DNA of 6,675 nucleotides, from contig JAUVOA010000086.1 of NCBI GenBank assembly GCA_030599445.1, forward strand, positions 1-6,675, in the 5' to 3' direction. How positions within the stretch are numbered: the first letter of the stretch is position 1; each line of letters starts with the position of its first letter. This stretch comes from Atribacterota bacterium. GTDB lineage: Bacteria; Atribacterota; Phoenicimicrobiia; Phoenicimicrobiales; Phoenicimicrobiaceae. Positions 1 through 6,365 of this stretch are shown one piece after another. The position numbers and the translations under genes are program-made. The notes under the pieces were generated by a model, which worked only from the letters and a program-made list of their open reading frames with translations, did not search any database and had not been told where the DNA came from.

Positions 1-1255
1 GCTCAAAGAAACCTTCCTTGGGTTCTATATAAGTAGGAATAGTAAAGAAATTCTCACTTAAATATTCAGCTATGGGAAAGTCACCTTTTTTATATCCTTT
101 ATATTGAGGAAGATTTAAAAATTCTCTCCCTAATGGACCTCGATTATGCCCCCAAAGATCAAATCCCTTAGCAAATTGCGGTTTTAGATGCTGTAACTTT
201 TGAGTTGAGCCAGGCCCTTTAATTATAGGGACACCTTCTGCTTTTACTGCATCAACGAATCTTTTACACGATAAGCCTTCAAATTCATCAGGATTATAAA
301 TAATTTTAATTCCTCCATAAATACTTATTCTCTTTGTTTTAGGATAAGAATATTCAGGTTCTAATCCCGGTAATTCTTTAAACTCCTTAAATATTTTTTC
401 TCGAAACTCATCAGTTTTTCTGATTCTATATTCAAGATTATCCAGAGCCACTTGCGCTATTGCTAAAGCTAAAGGATGAGCTCTAAATTTTAAACCTAAT
501 CCCTCCTCATCAAATATACGATAATTGGGGGTAACTAAATCTCGAATTTCAGGTCTATGTAAATGACAATATATCAGCATACGTTCATAAAATTCCCTAC
601 TATCTGTGGTTACTATTCCACCTTCTCCACCCGCTACCGGTTTCCCACTCTGGGGAGTGGTAGTTGAACCCTGGAGACTAAAACAGGCAATATTTCCAAA
701 ACTACCAATTTTTTTATCATCCCACTCTGCTCCGTGAGCATGAGCTGCATCCTGAATAATAGCAATCCCGTATTTTCTACCAATTTCTAAAATTGTATCT
801 ATATCACATATATTGCCATCAAAATGTATAATCACTATTGCTCGAGTACGTTTTGTTATCTTTCTTTCAGCGTCTTTTGGATCGATAAGCATATTTCTTG
901 AATCAACTTCGCAAAATACAGGTCGTGCCCCCAAATGAATAGCACCGGCATAAGAAGAGGCAAAAGACCATACCGGCGCAATAACTTCATCACCAGGTCC
1001 CACTTTAACCGCATAAAAAGCACTCATTAAAGCTAAGTTACCAGCACAGGTTGTTAAACAATATTTTGCACCTATAAATTTCCGAAAGTTTTCTTCAAAC
1101 TCCTTAGGTAATCCAGTACCAGCTCCGGATAAAAAATCATCTTCCAGTAATTCTTTAATAAGTTTCATCTCTTTTTTAATTGGGCGTTTCCACTGTTCTG
1201 GCTTATCAATAGTTACAATAGGACTTCCCCCCTGAATCGCTAATTTATCGTTCAT
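1..1255 (-). CDS. DegT/DnrJ/EryC1/StrS-type PLP-dependent aminotransferase (3' end cut by window)
   Basis: My own translation from the ATG at 1255-1253 stays open for 418 codons to the window edge, so the C-terminus is missing. The N-terminus LAIQGGSPIV resembles the opening of the AHBA-synthase/StrS branch of the family. Fold type I PLP features follow in order: TCAGNLAL near residue 70 (phosphate-binding loop), PVWSFASS near 95, HFDGNICDID near 144, QDAAHAHGA with D169 (expected to contact the pyridine nitrogen) and H172, then the Schiff-base lysine K205 before GGEGG. Retention of lysine argues for a transaminase rather than a His-type dehydratase. Between FSLQ and K205 lie about seven residues more than I expect in the family. 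The C-terminal GDFPIAEYL segment also fits. The family moves amino groups from Glu or Gln to keto-sugars or keto-cyclitols in the cytoplasm. An SD (GGGAGG, 1268-1273) sits 12 nt upstream, slightly far. The substrate is unknown. The family call is strong; a biosynthetic versus catabolic role is open. Confidence 0.92.
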   Translation of the reverse strand, partial: MNDKLAIQGGSPIVTIDKPEQWKRPIKKEMKLIKELLEDDFLSGAGTGLPKEFEENFRKFIGAKYCLTTCAGNLALMSAFYAVKVGPGDEVIAPVWSFASSYAGAIHLGARPVFCEVDSRNMLIDPKDAERKITKRTRAIVIIHFDGNICDIDTILEIGRKYGIAIIQDAAHAHGAEWDDKKIGSFGNIACFSLQGSTTTPQSGKPVAGGEGGIVTTDSREFYERMLIYCHLHRPEIRDLVTPNYRIFDEEGLGLKFRAHPLALAIAQVALDNLEYRIRKTDEFREKIFKEFKELPGLEPEYSYPKTKRISIYGGIKIIYNPDEFEGLSCKRFVDAVKAEGVPIIKGPGSTQKLQHLKPQFAKGFDLWGHNRGPLGREFLNLPQYKGYKKGDFPIAEYLSENFFTIPTYIEPKEGFFE

Positions 1256-1300
1256 TATACTATTGTGCCTCCCACTTATTGTCATTTTTTAGAAAATGTA

Positions 1301-1335
1301 TGATACTCGTATCAATGACAGACGATAAGATTATA
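1301..1335 (-). promoter_or_regulatory. Candidate operator and -10 box ahead of the aminotransferase gene
   Basis: The 111-nt gap after the HAD gene contains a perfect dyad, TGATAC-2 nt-GTATCA (1301-1314), typical in size of a dimeric repressor site. A TATAAT hexamer reads on the minus strand at 1330-1335, but no good -35 box lies at 16-18 nt. If that -10 is used, transcription would start near 1323 and the dyad would lie just inside the transcript, a position suited to repression. The dyad is also nested in a longer inverted repeat, TGTCATT (1280-1286) with AATGACA (1314-1320). No U-tract follows, so it is not a terminator. The dyad is directly visible; its role is inferred. Confidence 0.4.
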
Positions 1336-1366
1336 TCTCTTACAAGACTATTATAGTAAGACAATT

Positions 1367-1981
1367 TTATTTCTTATTTTTATTAAGAAAAATAATTAAA
1401 TCTAAGAAATCACTATCTTTGGCAATCTTGAAAAACAATACGCCTGCTTCTATGGCGGTTTTCTCATCATAGACTGTATCCCCAACAAATAAGATAGGCC
1501 AAAATCCTCTTTCTTTCAAAGATTTAAGAAAGCCTAACTTGTCTCCTCCTTTTGCTTTAAGAAAAAAGTTTGTTAGTTTTCTTCTGGAAAGTTCATTTAA
1601 AAACTCTTCCTCCAGAATTCCTGATGCAGCAAAAATTTTAACCCCTTTTTTGTTTAACTCTTCAAATATGCTTCTAACCGAAGGAAACTCAGGAATTTTT
1701 TTAAGAGACTTATTATTAAGCAAAGAGTAAAGTTTACTCCAAGATTCTTTTTGTTTATCATTGGCAGTTAAACCAACTGTTTTTAGAGTATCGGAAAGCT
1801 GAAGAAATCTATTTGCACCTGATGTCTTTTCACACGATTTTACTATTTTTTCTCTCACTTCTTTCTTAGTTTTAAAAATAGTTTCAAAGGCTTTCAGATA
1901 ATTTAAAGTTTTAACTTCTTTAGAATCAATTAAAGTGCCGTCGAAATCAAATACAACAGCAAACCTTTGGTTATTAATCAC
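1367..1981 (-). CDS. HAD-superfamily hydrolase, phosphoglycolate phosphatase-like
   Basis: This 204-residue cytoplasmic protein has all four HAD motifs. Motif I is DFDGT with nucleophile D12 and acid/base D14. Motif II is S120 in AASG. Motif III is K148 in GGDKLGF. Motif IV is GDTVYDE with D168 and D172 for magnesium. A helical cap of about 75 residues (roughly 20-95) between motifs I and II marks a C1-type enzyme like Gph/PGP or beta-phosphoglucomutase. Such enzymes usually dephosphorylate small phosphorylated metabolites; the substrate is not predictable here. The start is GTG at 1981-1979, preceded by GAGG seven nt upstream, which lies inside the last codons of the MBL gene. The two genes are 2 nt apart, so translation is probably coupled. 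An active phosphatase is likely since no key residue is missing. Confidence 0.93.
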   Translation of the reverse strand: MINNQRFAVVFDFDGTLIDSKEVKTLNYLKAFETIFKTKKEVREKIVKSCEKTSGANRFLQLSDTLKTVGLTANDKQKESWSKLYSLLNNKSLKKIPEFPSVRSIFEELNKKGVKIFAASGILEEEFLNELSRRKLTNFFLKAKGGDKLGFLKSLKERGFWPILFVGDTVYDEKTAIEAGVLFFKIAKDSDFLDLIIFLNKNKK

Positions 1982-1983
1982 TT

Positions 1984-2748
1984 TTATACCTCATAAAATC
2001 GGAAAAGCTCAGGTACAATTACCTTCCCTTGAAAAGAATTTTTAGCTTCAAATTTTACCTTATCCTGTACTGAATCTTCCTTAAAATCAAAATGACATAG
2101 AAATAAAAATTCTACTCCCGCTTTTTTGGCAACTTCACCAGCCTGTCGACCAGAGGAATGACCTGCTTTATTAAGCTTCTCTTCCAGGTTTAAAGTTCCA
2201 GAGGCTTCATGAATAAGTGCTTTTACTCCTCTTGCCTTACTAATCACCTCTTTCGAGGGAGAGGTATCGGAAGAATAGACCAGAGAAGTGGTAGAAGTAA
2301 TAATTTTAATCCCGGAAGTAGGTGCAGAATGTAATACCGAAAAAAGCTGAATCTTTACCCCAGGAAAGACATCAATCTCTCCCTCATCAATATTTACCCA
2401 GTTTATCGAGAAAAGACCTTCTTTTGATAAAAGGGAAAAAACATTGCATAGCTCCTTTGCCTTATTAATAGTGAATTGATTTGATATTATATTTAAAGGT
2501 TTCTTCCTTTTCATCAGCCAAAGATTATGGATAAGTGAAGGTACAGCATATATATGATCTGTATGAGAGTGGGTAAGAATAAGGATATCAAGTTTTTTAG
2601 GGTCAATACACGCTCGCTTAAGATACTGAACAGGATTTCCAGAACTATCTACAAGAATCAATAATTTCTTTTCTACTACGGAAAATGAGACATTTGTATT
2701 ATCCTTACTCTGAATTGCACCTGCTGTTCCAAAAAAAACAATTTTCAT
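1984..2748 (-). CDS. MBL-fold metallo-hydrolase, RNase Z/phosphodiesterase-like
   Basis: This 254-residue protein lacks a signal peptide and should be cytoplasmic. It opens with the beta strand KIVFFGTAGA typical of the RNase Z/PhnP/arylsulfatase branch. The metal site is intact: H60, H62, D64 and H65 in THSHTDH, H140 in SVLHSAPTSG, D161 in YSSDTS, and H219 in CHFDF. HEAS (H180-E181) followed by GHSS (H197) matches the RNase Z catalytic relay pattern. The protein is shorter than bacterial RNase Z (about 300 residues), and I see no obvious flexible tRNA-binding arm, so tRNA processing is unlikely. A small-molecule phosphodiesterase, cyclic phosphodiesterase or lactonase is more plausible. The ATG is 3 nt after the tctA stop, with an AGAGG ribosome site inside the last tctA codons. 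The HAD gene starts 2 nt downstream. The fold is certain, the substrate unknown. Confidence 0.9.
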   Translation of the reverse strand: MKIVFFGTAGAIQSKDNTNVSFSVVEKKLLILVDSSGNPVQYLKRACIDPKKLDILILTHSHTDHIYAVPSLIHNLWLMKRKKPLNIISNQFTINKAKELCNVFSLLSKEGLFSINWVNIDEGEIDVFPGVKIQLFSVLHSAPTSGIKIITSTTSLVYSSDTSPSKEVISKARGVKALIHEASGTLNLEEKLNKAGHSSGRQAGEVAKKAGVEFLFLCHFDFKEDSVQDKVKFEAKNSFQGKVIVPELFRFYEV

Positions 2749-2751
2749 TCT

Positions 2752-4260
2752 TTATTTCCTCTTCTTTAACAAAGGGAGTGCAACAGAAAAAATTGCCAAG
2801 GCAATAAACAGTATAGCAATTGGTTTGGTAAAGAAAACGAAATAATTACCCCCTGCAAGTTTTACTGCCCTTCTAAAATTTTCTTCAAACATCCCTCCTA
2901 AAATTAATCCCAGTACAATTGGGGCAATAGGGTATCCACCTTTTTTAAGGAAGTATCCAAATATACCCAAAGCGAGAGCCACACCCATATCAAAGATTGC
3001 AGAAAGTATTGCCTGTCCTTGAATGGCATAGGAACCAATTAAAGAAAGGACCAAAATTATTGGGATGAGAATAGCCATTGGAACAGCTAGCACTTTTGGA
3101 AATAACCTGACACCTGCAAGTTGAAAAGTCAGCATAAAAATATTGGAAAGAAATAGGGCAAAGAAAATTGCATATACGAGAGACATCTCCTGGCTAAAGA
3201 GCTGATAACCAGGAACAACGCCTTTAATAAGCAGAGCACCCAAGAGTACTGCAGTAGCAGCATCACCTGGGATTCCAAGGGATAAAGCAGGGATAAGAGC
3301 TCCTCCGGTTACTGCATTGTTTGCAACTTCAGGGGCAATTACTCCTTCAAGGCATCCGGTCCCTACTTTCCCAAGTTTCCACTTAGGAGATAAAGTTATA
3401 TTTTTGGCCCTTTCATAGCTCAAGAAGACAGCAATTGAAGCACCCGTTCCAGGAATTGCTCCAATAAGAGTTCCGATTCCTGTTGATTCAATTAATATCC
3501 TCCACATCCTGGCAATTTTTTTAAGCGGAGGAAAGACTCTATCAATCTTTACTTGCGGAGGAGCAATGTGACCTTGTTTTATTCTCTCAAGATCGAAGAG
3601 AACTTGAGAAATACCAAAAAGTCCAATGAGGGCTGGTATGAGATTTATACCACTGGTAAGTGGCGTTTTAGCAAGTAAATCAGGGAATGGGATACGTAGG
3701 GCATTGGAAAAAGGATCTGTACCCAGAAGAGACAGAGAAAGACCTAATAAGCCTGTTAGTATACCTTTCTCTAGGTTCTTGGTCGAAACAGAGGCAATTA
3801 TTGTAAGTCCTACCATAGCAAGACATGCTTTCTCTGCAGGGCCGAAGGCAAGAGTCATTTTAGCAATTAAAGGTGAAAATAAAACTAAGATTATTAAGCT
3901 GGCAATCCCCCCAATAAAGGAAGCTACAACTGCACCTCCCAGGGCCTGGCCAGCGAGACCCTTTTTTGTCATAGCATGACCATCATATACTGTAGCTATT
4001 GCATTTGGGTTTCCAGGTATCCCTAAAAGAATAGCAGGAATTGAGGCTCCTGATACAGCCCCACAATATACTCCAAGAAGAAGAGCTATTCCTGTAGCTT
4101 TGGAGAGCTGAAAGCTAATAGGAATCATTAAAGCTATTCCCATTGTTGCCGTAAGACCAGGTAGTGCACCGAGAATAATTCCTAAAACCTCGCCTAATGC
4201 AACCCATAGTATGGTTCCCACGTTGAAGATCTGTAAAAAACCTGAAATCAGTTCTTCCAA
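2752..4260 (-). CDS. tctA: Tripartite tricarboxylate transporter large membrane subunit TctA
   Basis: At 502 residues this has the usual TctA length, is hydrophobic throughout and should span the inner membrane about 12 times. Family signatures appear in order: GALPGLTATMGIALMIP (31-47), LLGIPGNPNAIATVYDGHAM (about 78-97), GAIPGTGASIAVFLSYERA (about 262-284), APEVANNAV (about 308-316) and LSLGIPGDAATAVLLGALLI (about 325-350). The paired PG motifs reflect the family's two-fold repeat. TctA is the transport core that, with TctB and binding protein TctC, drives ion-coupled uptake of carboxylates. The start is TTG at 4260-4258, supported by GGAGG with a 6-nt spacer; the gap to tctB is 16 nt. The C-terminus KKRK is basic and presumably cytoplasmic. 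The next gene begins 3 nt after the stop. The family call is firm; the substrate is undetermined. Confidence 0.97.
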   Translation of the reverse strand: MEELISGFLQIFNVGTILWVALGEVLGIILGALPGLTATMGIALMIPISFQLSKATGIALLLGVYCGAVSGASIPAILLGIPGNPNAIATVYDGHAMTKKGLAGQALGGAVVASFIGGIASLIILVLFSPLIAKMTLAFGPAEKACLAMVGLTIIASVSTKNLEKGILTGLLGLSLSLLGTDPFSNALRIPFPDLLAKTPLTSGINLIPALIGLFGISQVLFDLERIKQGHIAPPQVKIDRVFPPLKKIARMWRILIESTGIGTLIGAIPGTGASIAVFLSYERAKNITLSPKWKLGKVGTGCLEGVIAPEVANNAVTGGALIPALSLGIPGDAATAVLLGALLIKGVVPGYQLFSQEMSLVYAIFFALFLSNIFMLTFQLAGVRLFPKVLAVPMAILIPIILVLSLIGSYAIQGQAILSAIFDMGVALALGIFGYFLKKGGYPIAPIVLGLILGGMFEENFRRAVKLAGGNYFVFFTKPIAILFIALAIFSVALPLLKKRK

Positions 4261-4276
4261 GATATACCTCCAGGGA

Positions 4277-4990
4277 TTACCAGAATATTAACCCTTTTGC
4301 TAAGCTCACCCAGAATATCTGTTTAAATATTATATAAATGAACTCCGTTACTCCTATAGTTACAAATCCTGAAAGGAGAGGAATTCTGAAGTTTTCATTT
4401 TTTATTGCCTTTCTAAATAAAAGAAGCATAGTGAAAAAGATAAATAAAAGTATCAGGAAAGTAACTCCTGTCATGAAAAGTCTTCCCGAGAAGATTTCAG
4501 AATTTGATCTTCTCCCTATAAGGAAAAGAAAATGAGTTACATACCTTCCAATTGAATAAAAAAGGATCATTGCGCCTGTACTTGCAAGAAGACCAATGGA
4601 AAAATTTCGCATCATATTCCATTTAATATCTCTCTTATAGTAGAAATAGATGAGAGTAAAGAGAAGAACATTTGTGGATAGAATAAAGCCCACAAATCTG
4701 AAGAAAAGGATATATAATATGGATAACATTATAGTAATAATAATTAACTTTTTAGAGGCGAAATCTAAAGTAATTTCTTCTTCTCCGGATTTCCTTTCCT
4801 TAAAGAAAAGGTAAATTGATACACCCAACATAAGAAAACCGATACCTATAGGCATCGCTCTTGATCCAGGATCCCAGCCCATTTCATCACCAATCATTTT
4901 TCTCTGTTCAATGGAAAAGCTTAAGATAATATATAGTAATGAAAAAAATATAAATACAATAGGAATTATTATTCTTGTGCTCTTTTTCAT
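4277..4990 (-). CDS. tctB: TTT small membrane subunit TctB, enlarged with an apparent internal repeat
   Basis: This is the poorly conserved small membrane partner of TctA. It is 237 residues, clearly longer than the roughly 150-180 usual for TctB. Hydrophobic segments lie near residues 7-27, 46-63, 80-97, 99-118, 130-156, 170-192 and 205-228, about six or seven rather than four. GWDPGSRAMP (38-47) occupies the place of the family's GPGFFP-like loop after TM1. The end, FWVSLAKGLIF, resembles the usual TctB terminus (VPLPxG-like). The extra length comes from a repeat: G101-V151 aligns with G169-F226, sharing GxxxxTxV starts, an NFxIxLL block (129-135 and 200-206) and a late GxxxxxxYxI. The start ATG has only weak AAAGAAAG upstream, unlike the strong sites of its neighbours. 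It has its own promoter at 5049-5077. Assignment rests on position between tctC and tctA, topology and motifs. Confidence 0.85.
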   Translation of the reverse strand: MKKSTRIIIPIVFIFFSLLYIILSFSIEQRKMIGDEMGWDPGSRAMPIGIGFLMLGVSIYLFFKERKSGEEEITLDFASKKLIIITIMLSILYILFFRFVGFILSTNVLLFTLIYFYYKRDIKWNMMRNFSIGLLASTGAMILFYSIGRYVTHFLFLIGRRSNSEIFSGRLFMTGVTFLILLFIFFTMLLLFRKAIKNENFRIPLLSGFVTIGVTEFIYIIFKQIFWVSLAKGLIFW

Positions 4991-5048
4991 TTTCTTTCTT
5001 TAAAATAATAGTTTGATTTCATTAAAATTCTTTATTATTCTTTTTATT

Positions 5049-5077
5049 AATATATCCTCTCTCCATAAATTTGTCAA
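5049..5077 (-). promoter_or_regulatory. Sigma-70-type promoter for tctBA-MBL-HAD
   Basis: The minus strand carries a perfect -35 box TTGACA (5072-5077), a 17-nt spacer and a -10 box TATATT (5049-5054, five of six consensus bases). The expected start is near 5042, giving a leader of about 50 nt before tctB. It lies just downstream of the terminator, exactly where a promoter is needed to restart transcription. No clear operator is visible, apart from an AAATT/AATTT half-dyad around the -35 box. Confidence 0.72.
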
Positions 5078-5137
5078 TTTCTCGTTTCACCTCATTTTCT
5101 CTTTTAGATTATCATTCTTCAGCAACAATAAAACTTT

Positions 5138-5177
5138 AAAAAAGTATAAGAGCACCTTAAAAATAAGATGCTCTTAT
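5138..5177 (-). terminator. Rho-independent terminator after tctC
   Basis: A 14-bp stem pairs 5146-5159 with 5164-5177 around a 4-nt loop. On the minus-strand transcript it is followed by AC and six U (from 5138-5143). The one imperfect pair (5155/5168) is a G-U wobble in minus-strand RNA but an A-C mismatch in plus-strand RNA, so the structure favours the direction of tctC. It lies about 145 nt past the tctC stop. It should stop or reduce read-through into tctB and leave more binding protein than membrane subunits. Confidence 0.82.
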
Positions 5178-5218
5178 TTTATCCCTTTTTTTCTATTTTT
5201 TTTAGTTTGAGGAAACTG

Positions 5219-5283
5219 ATAAAAGAGTACTTTTATAAAATCTACCTGTTACATAATATAAAAATGTGATTCCTACTCTTTTA
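5219..5283 (-). repeat. Inverted repeats in the tctC 3' UTR
   Basis: TAAAAGAGTA (5220-5229) is the exact reverse complement of TACTCTTTTA (5274-5283), a 10-bp stem enclosing 44 nt. The left arm can alternatively form a local 7-bp hairpin, ATAAAAG (5219-5225) with CTTTTAT (5230-5236). The two folds exclude each other. Position between the tctC stop and the terminator suggests a role in 3'-end stability, but AT-rich sequence makes chance pairing possible. Confidence 0.4.
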
Positions 5284-5322
5284 GTTGTCAGATTATACAA
5301 AGATGTCTATTTATTTTATTCC

Positions 5323-6300
5323 TTATTTAAGAAGTCCTGCTTCTTTCATAACAGGGGTATAAGCTTTTACAAGATCAGCAAAGTAATTATCAAGATCTTT
5401 CAACTCATAATATGCAGGAAGTAAGCCCTTGCTTTCCATAAAATCTTGAAACGCTTCAGAGTTGTAGGCTTTGTTAATAATCTCAGCAAGTTTTTTCTTG
5501 ACTGAATCAGGTGTCCCCTTCTTTACAGAAAATGATCTGAATGATCCGCCGGGTACATTAAGGTTTTCAAATCCTGCTTCTTTAAATGTCGGAATTTGCA
5601 TAAGATCTGGTAGAAAACTATGTTCATGATAGAGAATAACAAGTGGGGTTAGTTTATCCATGTTGGCAAGAATCTCTGATTGTGAGAAAATTCCCACATC
5701 ACAGTGACCCCCCAGAACATTTGCCCGTAAATCTGCTCCTCCCTGGAAGGGAACTACATTAAAGGACTTGTCAAACGCAAGATTAATGGCAACTGAAGCT
5801 ACTCCTGTTGCTCCTCCCATACCGGCATTGCCAAGGCTAATTTTTCCTGGATTTTTTTGGGCATCTTCAATAAGCTCATTCACTGTTTTCCATGGTCTTT
5901 CATTAAGAACTGCAATAATAAAGGGATCCCAGTTAAGGCTAGCTATACCCTCTAATTGGTTGTATCCCTCTGTTAGTCCTTGTAAGGTTGCAGATACAGT
6001 GTGAGTCCCACTTGCAAGAATAGTATAGCCATCAGCAGGGAGACTTAGCATTTCATTTGTACCTTTGGAACTACCAGCACCACTTATATTACTAACTATA
6101 ATATTGGCATCACAGTATTTCTTCATCTCTTCTACAAGAGGTCGGAATATAATATCTGTACCACCCCCAGCACTATAGGGAACCACCACAGTGATTGTTT
6201 TCTCAGGATCTGGCCAAACCTCTTCTCCCTGACTCACCACAAAAGTTAAAGAAATTATAAGAAATGTAAGCCCAAAGACTATCAATCCTCTTTTATACAT
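5323..6300 (-). CDS. tctC: TTT solute-binding protein TctC (Bug family)
   Basis: This 325-residue protein is of normal length for the extracytoplasmic binding component of a TTT transporter. Residues 1-23 form a Sec signal peptide: basic YKR, a hydrophobic core, and likely cleavage after VVS. There is no lipobox cysteine, so the mature protein should be soluble and periplasmic. The first ligand loop is VPYSAGGGTD (40-49), followed by SGAGSSKG (73-80) and the family PADGYTIL (88-95). The second ligand loop is GNAGMGGATG (157-166), and FQGGADLRANVLGGHCDVG (185-203) is also typical. Bug proteins bind carboxylated ligands through these two loops. The usual NRPGAGG is NISGAGS here, which may reflect a different ligand. 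Two cysteines (C63, C200) remain in the mature protein. The ATG has an optimal SD 8 nt upstream. It is separated from tctB by a terminator and a new promoter. The family is certain; the ligand is unknown. Confidence 0.97.
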   Translation of the reverse strand: MYKRGLIVFGLTFLIISLTFVVSQGEEVWPDPEKTITVVVPYSAGGGTDIIFRPLVEEMKKYCDANIIVSNISGAGSSKGTNEMLSLPADGYTILASGTHTVSATLQGLTEGYNQLEGIASLNWDPFIIAVLNERPWKTVNELIEDAQKNPGKISLGNAGMGGATGVASVAINLAFDKSFNVVPFQGGADLRANVLGGHCDVGIFSQSEILANMDKLTPLVILYHEHSFLPDLMQIPTFKEAGFENLNVPGGSFRSFSVKKGTPDSVKKKLAEIINKAYNSEAFQDFMESKGLLPAYYELKDLDNYFADLVKAYTPVMKEAGLLK

Positions 6301-6304
6301 TTAT

Positions 6305-6318
6305 ATCACCTCCTTTCT
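6305..6318 (-). promoter_or_regulatory. Extended Shine-Dalgarno of tctC
   Basis: AGAAAGGAGGTGAT on the minus strand is a 14-nt match to the expected complement of the bacterial 16S 3' end. GGAGG lies 8 nt from the ATG. This decides the tctC start and predicts very high translation of the binding protein, in contrast with the weak site of tctB. Confidence 0.88.
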
Positions 6319-6320
6319 TC

Positions 6321-6349
6321 ATTGTATTTTAGTTCTACATTCTTCTTAA
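6321..6349 (-). promoter_or_regulatory. Possible proximal promoter of tctC (P2)
   Basis: TTAAGA (6344-6349, four of six) and TACAAT (6321-6326, five of six) are 17 nt apart on the minus strand. Transcription would start near 6314, giving a very short leader that would leave the core GGAGG but could trim the 5' end of the extended SD. The poor -35 box and the direct repeats upstream (6366-6405) would suit an activator-dependent promoter. This is weaker than the distal candidate. Confidence 0.35.
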
Positions 6350-6365
6350 GCTACTTAGTGTTTAA

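Larger units (their letters stand above)
4991..5322. other. 332-nt intergenic spacer splitting tctC from tctBA
   Basis: No convincing gene is present on either strand. Reading on the minus strand it holds the tctC 3' UTR with a 10-bp long-range inverted repeat (5220-5229 with 5274-5283), an AT-rich 7-bp hairpin (5219-5236), a strong terminator hairpin (5146-5177), a consensus-like promoter (5049-5077) and the short tctB leader. The composition is very AT-rich compared with the flanking genes. Confidence 0.8.

Noticed and set aside
1335..1366. TCTTAC/GTAAGA inverted repeat after the HAD stop as a terminator
   Set aside because: The stem is only 6 bp with a 12-nt loop and no U-tract follows on the minus strand, so termination is not supported.
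1539..1730. Plus-strand 63-codon open frame
   Set aside because: It is a shadow of the HAD gene, whose catalytic motifs are intact on the other strand.
1984..2748. Housekeeping tRNase Z (rnz)
   Set aside because: Metal ligands and the HEA motif agree, but the length is short, no tRNA-binding arm is apparent, and the gene is embedded in a transporter operon.
3626..3979. Plus-strand 117-codon open frame
   Set aside because: It is fully antisense to the well-supported tctA gene, with no ribosome site and no recognisable domain.
5009..5095. Minus-strand short peptide frame before tctB (GTG start, KREIDKFMERGY-like, 22 codons) and a 23-codon frame (VLLYFFKVLLLL-like) just upstream of it
   Set aside because: The charged peptide looks protein-like, but it has a weak ribosome site, contains the predicted tctB promoter and -10 box, and has no recognisable homology. 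A decayed gene remnant cannot be excluded.
5013..5210. Plus-strand 65-codon open frame with a hydrophobic, Phe/Ser-rich product
   Set aside because: It starts at TTG without a ribosome site, lies entirely in the spacer and reads across the opposite strand of the terminator and promoter. Its composition follows from the AT-rich sequence.
5768..6004. Plus-strand 78-codon open frame
   Set aside because: It lies antisense inside tctC and has no independent support.
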